A DNA stretch of 42,814 bases. Source: CAZLMG01 sp964560765 (GTDB lineage Bacteria > Bdellovibrionota_B > Oligoflexia > Oligoflexales > CAZLMG01). Position 1 is the first letter of the stretch, and the number at the start of each line of letters is the position of its first letter. The notes under the pieces were generated by a model, which saw only the letters and a program-made list of their open reading frames with translations, had not been told where the DNA came from and did not search any database. Positions 8,471 through 16,700 of the stretch are shown one piece after another. The stretch spans positions 1 to 42,814 of the forward strand of contig CAZLMG010000039.1 of NCBI GenBank assembly GCA_964560765.1, in the 5' to 3' direction. Both the position numbers and the translations under genes were made by a program.

Positions 8471-8500
8471 GCTCCATCGGAAACTATCGGCGATGGGAGC
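8471..8500. terminator. Bidirectional hairpin between convergent genes
   Basis: GCTCCATCG pairs with CGATGGGAGC (one bulged base), loop of 11 nt, placed in the 57 bp between the stops of the 7593 gene and the histidine kinase. No strong T-run on either strand. Confidence 0.45.
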
Positions 8501-8507
8501 TGCTGCC

Positions 8508-9656
8508 TTATTCTTGGAGCGTGAAGCGAAATCGACTACCGTTTCCTACCTCGGACTCCACCCACAAACGTCCGCCATGAGCTTCAACAATCATTTTTGC
8601 AATGTACAGTCCGAGCCCAAGCCCTCGGCGATCCTGCTTACCGATCTGCCAGAAGCGACTAAAAATTGCCATTTTCATATCTTCTGGAATGCCAGGCCCA
8701 TTGTCGCTGACACATATCTCCACATCACGCTCTCTACGATGAGCCGCAACGGCAACAACTCCTTGATTCGGAGAAAACTTGATTGCATTGCCAATCAAGT
8801 TAGATAAAACCTGCGCGATGCGGTCTCGATCGCACATAACTCTGAATCCTATGTTCTCTGGGTCGACTTTGATGGCAATGTTTTTCGATGACGCTAGGTG
8901 CTGAAATGACTGAACCGAGTTTTGAATGATTTCAATGACGTCATACTTCTGGATTTGCAGGCCAATCTTGCCGGCAGCAATACGCTCCATGTCCATTAGA
9001 TCACCGATTAATCTTAGAGCCTCGCCTGCGTTTCGCTCTATCATTTCAAGGTACTGCCGCGTCTCCTTATCAGCAGTCGAATAGGTCGGACTCGCCGCCA
9101 ACATATGTGCTGCCATAGATATTGCACCGAGCGGATTTCTTAAGTCGTGGCTGACAATTGCCAGAAACTCGTCCCTTGTCGTAAGCGCCGTGGCCGCCCG
9201 ATCAACTTCGACATCTGTCTGCCTCCGCTCACTGGTTAGATCACTGTCAGTCTTTGTGCGTTCTGCTTCAAAACGCCCACCCTCATCGATGCCCTTCTGG
9301 ACGCGCTCTGCGTCTAGAATCGAGTCTACATGCCGCCGTTCAGCATCAAGTGCATTGTCGGCTGTTTCTCGCTCCTCGCGCAAACGTTCATCTGAATCGA
9401 GGCGATCGCCGGACCGGCTGCCCCCCGGAGCTGCCCTATCAACATCACTGGACTCATCTGCATCGATTCGACTTTTAGACCTAACTTCATCCGCTCCAGC
9501 ACGGCCAACCAACACAGCCTCGTCGGTCTTCTTCTCAGTTTGCTTCCGACCAGCCAATAGTGACTTGTCCGCCTTCGCCCTTTCAGCTTCCAGACTTCTA
9601 TCAGTCCGTTTCCGGCCTTTCGGCAACGCACCTTTTAGTACTTCGTCACTATGCAT
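8508..9656 (-). CDS. Soluble sensor histidine kinase with long coiled, repetitive N-terminus
   Basis: 382 aa. C-terminal transmitter: phospho-acceptor His170 in FLAIVSHDLRNPLG, N-box Asn290 (SNLIGNAIKFSP), G1 DNGPGIPE at 318-325, F-box FSRFWQ and G2 GLGLGLYIAK at 345-354. The kinase core looks complete. Residues 1-155 contain no membrane segment and no PAS, GAF or HAMP domain; instead they are highly charged degenerate repeats of the type ADxxLxxERxxTD, predicted as a long coiled coil. It probably dimerises through this and senses a cytoplasmic or partner signal. No response regulator is adjacent, so it is an orphan kinase. The pattern of repetitive charged N-termini is seen in some delta-type kinases. 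Confidence 0.9.
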   Translation of the reverse strand: MHSDEVLKGALPKGRKRTDRSLEAERAKADKSLLAGRKQTEKKTDEAVLVGRAGADEVRSKSRIDADESSDVDRAAPGGSRSGDRLDSDERLREERETADNALDAERRHVDSILDAERVQKGIDEGGRFEAERTKTDSDLTSERRQTDVEVDRAATALTTRDEFLAIVSHDLRNPLGAISMAAHMLAASPTYSTADKETRQYLEMIERNAGEALRLIGDLMDMERIAAGKIGLQIQKYDVIEIIQNSVQSFQHLASSKNIAIKVDPENIGFRVMCDRDRIAQVLSNLIGNAIKFSPNQGVVAVAAHRRERDVEICVSDNGPGIPEDMKMAIFSRFWQIGKQDRRGLGLGLYIAKMIVEAHGGRLWVESEVGNGSRFRFTLQE

Positions 9657-9878
9657 TTACCCACCCCGATCGACGCGTGCACATAAAGCTACAAGCTACA
9701 TAGAAACGCTCGTGTGTGTTTGAAATAAGGGGGCGGAGGGCGTCGACGAAGGCACATACCAGCTGATTCGCTGCTTATGACAAGAGGCTTGCGGAACATC
9801 GTGTGAAACTTTCGCCATCAATAACGAGTTCCATGCCAAGTCTCTTGCCAATAGCAGCCCCGCCAACGTCGCAGGAAA

Positions 9879-10553
9879 TCAGAAAGTGTACCCAAGACCC
9901 ATGTCGAATCTCGGCACCACAGCGACCGTCGCGTAGCCTTCAACTTTATCAGCCGCTGCAATCGTCGTGTCAGTCTCACCCTCGATCGGGGTGGTCGTGT
10001 TTTCTTGCACCACGTTGCCATCCGCACCGGCACCTAAGCGGAATAAAAGTTTGTTACCCCAAGTCCACCGGTACCCTGCCTCTAAGCCAGGCGTAATGCT
10101 GCGAACAGTCTGGCTAATGCTCTGTCCTCGATATCCCCACTGTCCTTTGGCAAATACGTACCCAACCTTGCCACCACCGTACCAACTATCAGCGATGGTT
10201 CGGTGTTGATAATAGCGGACACCTAAGTCGGCTGCGTAGCCATTCATTTTCTGAATCTGCGGGTTGTTGTCCTCGTTGCCTTTATTTCGCAATGAGTTGG
10301 GAAGATTAGCATCGATCATGCTGGCATTAAAAAATGATGAAACATGATTTCCGGCAGAAAGCTCCGTGCCCAAGCCGATACTTGCGACGCCCGGCGCCGC
10401 AGATACCGCCACAGGAAGCGGCTTGATCTCGACCGACACCGCTGTTGGATTGAATGTACTTTCTCGTACCGATTGCAGTTGCGAATACCCCGTGCTGCTG
10501 AAGATCGCTAGAGTCGTGACAATTGAAACTTTGTAGCTAGTCCTGAAATGCAT
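9879..10553 (-). CDS. Outer-membrane beta-barrel-type protein
   Basis: 224 aa from ATG 10553, which has AGGAGGA upstream; a longer TTG-start version is less likely. A signal peptide (LAIFSSTGYSQ) is followed by alternating polar/hydrophobic strands such as YAADLGVRYYQH, WYGGGKVGYVFAKGQW and PGLEAGYRWTW, and the chain ends with a C-terminal aromatic (GLGYTF), the signature recognised by the BAM complex. It is probably an 8-stranded barrel of the OmpA/OmpW-like kind. The ligand or function is not evident. Its stop is 222 bp from the kinase start on the same strand; an operon is doubtful. Confidence 0.7.
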   Translation of the reverse strand: MHFRTSYKVSIVTTLAIFSSTGYSQLQSVRESTFNPTAVSVEIKPLPVAVSAAPGVASIGLGTELSAGNHVSSFFNASMIDANLPNSLRNKGNEDNNPQIQKMNGYAADLGVRYYQHRTIADSWYGGGKVGYVFAKGQWGYRGQSISQTVRSITPGLEAGYRWTWGNKLLFRLGAGADGNVVQENTTTPIEGETDTTIAAADKVEGYATVAVVPRFDMGLGYTF

Positions 10554-10700
10554 CTGTAGTCCTCCTTTGATAACGTCAAGACTCCGAATGCATGCATCAT
10601 GCCACTGATTGACGCAAGGCAATGCACACGTTTTTCGCTGGATTCACTCGAGAAACTTGCAGTGCACCATGGAAGATGGGTGACTCATTTCACCAACAAC

Positions 10701-10716
10701 CACTCACGAATGAGTG
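10701..10716 (-). terminator. UUCG-tetraloop hairpin downstream of the glucan synthase gene
   Basis: Read on the minus strand, CACTCA-TTCG-TGAGTG forms a 6-bp stem with an extra-stable UUCG loop, 30 bp past the ndvB stop, followed by GTTGTTGGT. A weak terminator or RNA 3' stabiliser. Confidence 0.35.
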
Positions 10717-10745
10717 ACATTTCCGCAATGAACAAGCCCATGGCT

Positions 10746-13700
10746 CTAACCCCAGGTAACACGATGCTCTTGCCGATCGTCCACAAGGTGAATGAAAGGC
10801 TCGGCCTGAAGCATCCCATCGACGAAAACCATCGGCTGATTGCCAGGATCCCCAGAGGTCTTCACGGTGATCTGGTAATACGTCTCGCGATAACGGTAGC
10901 GGATCTCGAACGCGCGCCATGCCGTCGGTAGGCAGGGCTTCAGAGTTAGGCGATCGATCTTTAGCTCAATGCCCAATAAAGATTCAAGGATGAGCCGGTA
11001 GAGCCAGCTAGCTGATCCCGTGTACCAAGTCCAGCCGCCACGGCCTGTGTGGGGTCGAACTGCATAGACGTCGGCGGCGACCACATAGGGCTCCACTTTA
11101 TAAGTTGCTATGGTTTCTGGAGAGCAGCCATGATTGATGGGATTAATCATGTCGAGCAGCTCCCAGGAGCGGACAGTGTCGCCAAGTTTAGCAAAGGCCA
11201 TGGCAGACCAAATCGCTGCGTGGGTGTACTGACCGCCATTCTCGCGGACACCTGGTACATATCCCTTGATGTAACCAGGATTCGGCTGGGATTTATCAAA
11301 GGGTGGATCGAACAGCTTGATTAAGCCGTTTTTTTGATCAACTAGGCGATGGTACACTGCTTCCATTCCGGAACGAGCTCGATCAGGATCTCCGACACCC
11401 GAGAGCACAGCCCAACTCTGAGGGAGAGAGTCGATTTGGCATTCACTGTTTTGGGCGGAGCCCATCGGCTGTCCATTATCGAAATAAGCTCTTCGGTACC
11501 ACTCTCCATCCCAACTATTGGCTTCGATATTCTCCGTCAGCGTTGCGATAAGTTTTCGGCAGTGCTTGGCGAAGTCCAAGTCACCGCGCTGCTCTGCGAT
11601 GGGAGCGAATTCATCAAGCACTGTGCACAGAAAAAATGCTAGCCAAACACTCTCTCCCCGACCATGCTCGCCGACGAGGTTCATGCCATCATTCCAATCG
11701 CCGCACCCCATGAGCGGTAGACCATTGCGACCTAACTTCGATGCATGGCGGATAGCGCGAACACAGTGCTCATAAAGGCTCGCCGCTTCATCGGACTTTG
11801 CGGGGAGCCCGCCATAGGCTTCTTCATCTAGTTTTACTGGGCGCCCTTCGACGAAGTTAATGCGTTCATCGAGGACACCTGTATCGCCAATCCCGTGGAC
11901 ATAGCGACAGGTGGCAAGAGGAAGCCAAAGAAGGTCGTCCGAAAACCGCGTGCGTACGCCAAAACCCGAAGGCGGGTGCCACCAGTGCTGGACGTCACCT
12001 TCACGAAACTGGCGAGCGGCGCAGCGAAGAAGGTGCTCGCGCAGCAGCTGCGGCTCCGTATGCAGCAAGGCCATTGTGTCTTGCAATTGATCGCGAAAGC
12101 CGTAGGCACCACCGGATTGGTAGTAACCGCTTCGCCCCCAAAGCCGGCTACTGAGAACCTGATAAATGAGCCAACCATTGACAAGGAAGTCGAGAGAAGG
12201 GTCCGGCGTCGCGATTTGAACAGCACCGAGTGTTCTTGCCCAATGCTGCTCGATGGCATCGAGTGCAGCGCGTGCGAGGTCTGGTTTACCAAAGCGGCCA
12301 AGCAGGGTGCGAGCATCGTCGACATCCCGAGCAACACCGAGGACAAAGAGTATTTCTCGCTCCTCTCCTGGAGCAAGCTCGACGCTTGTTTGCATCGCCG
12401 TGCAAGCATCAAGAGCCGGACCAACTCTCCCGGACAGCATTGACTGAAAGAGGGCAGCTGGTGCTTCTAGTTGGCCATTTCGACCGATGAACTCGCTGCG
12501 ATCGCCCGTGTGAGATCGAAGAGCTTCACTGACATTAAAGAAACCAACTCGTCCGCCAAACTCCGGATGAAAGTGGTTACGCATAAACATGGCACCAGTC
12601 ATTTGATCGACTTCGCTGACGAGATGCATGAGGGATTTGGCCCTCTGCTCGCCCAGAACCCACTCACAGTATCCAGTCACGGATAAGCGACGCCTGCGAT
12701 CGGAGTCATTGCGCACCTTGAGTAAATTCATCTTTATGGGCGCGTCGATGGCAACAAACGTGGTGAGTTCTGTTTCAATGCTTTGAACTTTAGTCACGAA
12801 AACGCTGTAACCAAATCCATGCCTGGTTTGGTAAGTTGCATCTGCCCGTGCCGGGAGTGGCGTGGGCGACCAAAATGCACCAGTGTCCTCATCGCGAAGG
12901 TACATGGCTTCGCCAGATTGATCGATCAATGCGTCGTTTAACCAAGGGGTCAAGCGATACTCGTGGGCATTTTCACACCATGTATACGCAGAACCACTCT
13001 CGGAAACGACGCTGCCAAAATGTGGATTAGCGAGAACGTTGGACCAGGGGGCAGGCGTTATCTGATCTGAGGAAGTATTGATCACATATTCCCGACCATC
13101 AGCCGAGAATCCCCCAAAGCCGTTGCTGAACATCAAATCACTCTGCCGCTGAAAGGACGAATGGCTCGCAACCTCCCCTGATTCATCCGACACATCAAGA
13201 TTGGGCTTGAACGGTGCCGCAGCCTTAATCTTTCGACCACGACGAGTCACTTGGTCGTTAAGGGTGCCGTTGGTGTCGACGATGATGGCCCGCGCCACCG
13301 TTTGCAGCAGAATGCGATCCTCCTCCGACATCTGGTCTGAACGTCGGACAAAGATTCCACCAGCCTTATCTAGTTGATGCGAGTAGGAGTCTGCGGCGAT
13401 CATATCCATCAGCCGATCTTGAAGATTTTGACGGTAGCTGGATTCGTCCTCGTTCCAGATCACCAAATCAACGATCAAGCCCATCATCCGCCAGTAGCCA
13501 TGCGCTTGGATAAGCTGACGGGCTAGCTGAGAATACTCAACGCTGCCAATTCGCAGCAAGACAATGGGAAGATCGCCGGAAATACCGTAGCCCCACAGAC
13601 CCGACTGTCCGCGGCGATTCTTGAGGAGCACCGATGGGCTTGCCCGGCGCAGCGGGTTTGCGTAAATGATCGAGCTCGCCAAGCGCCCATAAATTTGGGC

Positions 13701-16700
13701 GTCCACTTCGGTCACATCGAGTTGACGGAGAACAACCTGTCGGTGGGTCCAAGCAAGCTCAAAGACGCGGTCGGCCAAGTGGCGATCCTGATATTTTTGC
13801 GCTAAATTCAAAGCATCAGCGCGCTCTTCGCCAACCCCAGTCACGATGTGAACTCGCGCTGATTGCTCAGGGGGAAGGCGAACTCGGCAACGAATGGCGA
13901 CGATGGGATCGAGGACCGAACCGGATGCGCCAGAAAGATCTTGGTCGATGATCCCTTCATCATAACTTCTAACCGCCGATGGCGCGCCAATGTTGCCCCC
14001 ACGACCGATAAAGCGAAGACGGTCCGTCTCAAAGGATAGACTGCCGACCTGATCTCCATACACGGTCATAAGATGGAACATCGTGGGCGTATGGTCACTG
14101 TCGGAACGGGGGCGACGGGAGCAAAGGATAGCTTGGCGATCGTGTACGATTTCGGTTTGTACGAAAAGATTGCTAAAGGCCGGATGGGCCAAATCCATGG
14201 CCTGAGGAGCCAACGTTACTTCCGCATAAGTTGTGAACTCGATCACACGAAATTCACTGCTAAGATTAGTGATCGTCATCCGGCGTAGCTCAATGTCGTC
14301 CTCTGGAGAGATGGCTATCTCAGTGTGCATTTCAATATCGAAGTCGCGCCGTCGAAACTCGGCCTTGGCCTGTGGGAAAATAGCTTCGTAATGGGCTGCC
14401 GGGTGCAACGATGGCTGATGTGTAGACGACCAGACGTCGCCGCTCGTGACGTCGCGTAAAAAGCAAAAGGAGCCCCAATTGTCACAGGTCGGGTCTTCGC
14501 GCCAGCGGGTCAGCGCCAAGTCCTTCCATTGGCTATATCCACCGCCGGAATTAGTTATCATGGTCTTCAAGCGGCCATTGGACAGGAGATGGACCTCCGG
14601 CCTGACAGTATTGGGCGTATTGATCACGCGCAATGAAGGAGACTGCTCGTTCACGGTACGGAGAGGATCGCCCACCTCATTGGCATGCGGATAGAGAAGA
14701 CCCGCCATGGGTACCCGCTCGTGGAGTAACAGCTCCGTTGCTTTGAACTGAGGATCCGACTGAAATCGGCTCTGCAATTTGTTGCCAAGGAGGTGATTCG
14801 CCAAAGCTAGAAAACTCATTCCCTGATGATGCGCCATGTAGGAGCGAACCACGGCGTGGGTTTGGCCCGTGGAAAGCCGAGACGGCGTATAGTCGATGGC
14901 CTCATAAAACCCGTATCTACCTTCAAAACCTTCAGTATGCATGCGCTGAAGATTAGACGTAGCGACCTTAGGATCAACCATGACAGCCATGGCGGATGCA
15001 TAGGGAGCCAACACCAAATCCTCGGCCAATCCGCGTTTGAAGCCCAAGCCCGGTACGCCAAAGGCTCGGTACTGGTAGTTCAAATTAACATCAGTCGTAT
15101 TATAACCAGACTCAGATACTCCCCATGGAATGCCATGCTCATGACCATAAGCAATTTGCCGACGCACCGCTGTCCGACAGGTTTGATCAAGTAGGGTGTC
15201 TTTGAAGTGCGGCATGACTAACATGGGCATGAGGTACTCGAACATCGACCCGCTCCATGACAAGAGTGTCGATTCACGCTTCCAGGCTGTCAGCAAGCGG
15301 CCAAGCGAAAACCAATGCTCCTGTGGGATATGACCCTGGGCGATGGCAACGAAACTCCCCAAGCGAGCTTCCGACGCCAATAGATCGTAGTAGCCGCTGT
15401 CGCGGCGATGGTCGCTGACGTTATAGCCAATGCTAAACAGGCGTCGTTCGCCGTCGAATAGAAAATCATACTCAACATCAGAAAAGACAAGACAACGCTG
15501 GGCCAAGATGTCACAGGCGTGCGCAAAGTCTGCACCCTTGGCACTGATGTCCCTACTGATCTCCAAGAGCCGGCTGTACCAGAACTGCGTGCTGGTTGGG
15601 GATGCCAGGACTATGTCCGAGTTCTGAACGTGCCATTCAACTAGCGATCCTAGTTGAGCGACTTCGCTCCATGTTGGAATCGCTTCCATGGAGTTTAGCA
15701 ATTCGTCCAGCTTCTCGTCGTCTTGCCTCCTTGGTTCAGCTTTCAAAAACTGCCTTAGCGGCAAATACCAACCCTGACTGTCAACATAGGCAGACCGGCA
15801 CTGGCGGCTCAATGCCTGAAGCCACCATTCGGCTGTGTCGTTGCCCTTTGTGGCAGTGATGGTCGCAGCAATTTCATCGATACGCGCCTGAACACGCTCA
15901 TGAATTGCCCTAGCTTCGCCAAGAGTCCTAGGAACAATGCTCAGCTCACTTTCAAGCTCGGTCATTGCAGGTGTTAAACTTATCTGCTCCGTCAGCGCCT
16001 TAAGTGCATCAAGCAGCCCCCGGCTCGCTTCGGGTGAAATGACCCGTTGCTGCGGCAGTTCCAGAAGTCCCTGGCGGAGGGTAAGAAGCATGCCGACAAG
16101 ATTGCCACTATCAACGGTGGAAACGTAGAGAGGCGGCAACGGCGCCAGGCTGACGGTATCGTACCAATTGTAAAAATGGCCGCGGAATCGCTCCAACCTA
16201 TCCAGAGAGTCAAACGTTTGAGTGGTGCGATGCAAGAAATCCAGAGCAGACAAGTAGCCAAAGTCGTGTGCCGATAAATTGGCGACCAACGACAGACCGA
16301 TATTCGTTGGTGAGGTTCGATGCGCAATAATTGGCGATGGATATTCCTGGAAGTTATCTGGTGGCAGCCAGTTATCCTCGGCGCCGATGAAGACTTCAAA
16401 GAATTGCCAAGTCTTGCGAGAAAGACGCCTAAGGTACTCCACCTGCTTGCTGCTAAGTGGCGCTTCCTGCTTGATCAGCTGTCGACTGATCCACGCAGCA
16501 ATCCCTGGTGAAACTAGCCACAACACTAAAAATGGGGTTGCATCGGCAAGAATCTGAGGTCGAGACCACATGGCAATGAGTAGGCCGACCGCTAACATAG
16601 GTGCGCACGCCATCAAATAATAGAAACGCCTGGCACCAACCAAAGCCTCGCTTGCCGAGCTTGCGGATCTCCATTCCAGTAGCCGCTTCCGCGTTATGTA

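Noticed and set aside
9190..9723. Plus-strand Ser/Arg-rich frame of 177 codons
   Set aside because: Mirror of the repetitive N-terminus of the histidine kinase.
9760..9878. Readable minus-strand frame beyond the barrel gene stop
   Set aside because: No start, no ribosome site, no family; probably chance.
11895..12443. Long plus-strand open frame of 182 codons
   Set aside because: Antisense to the conserved GH94 region of ndvB; no ribosome site and no family.
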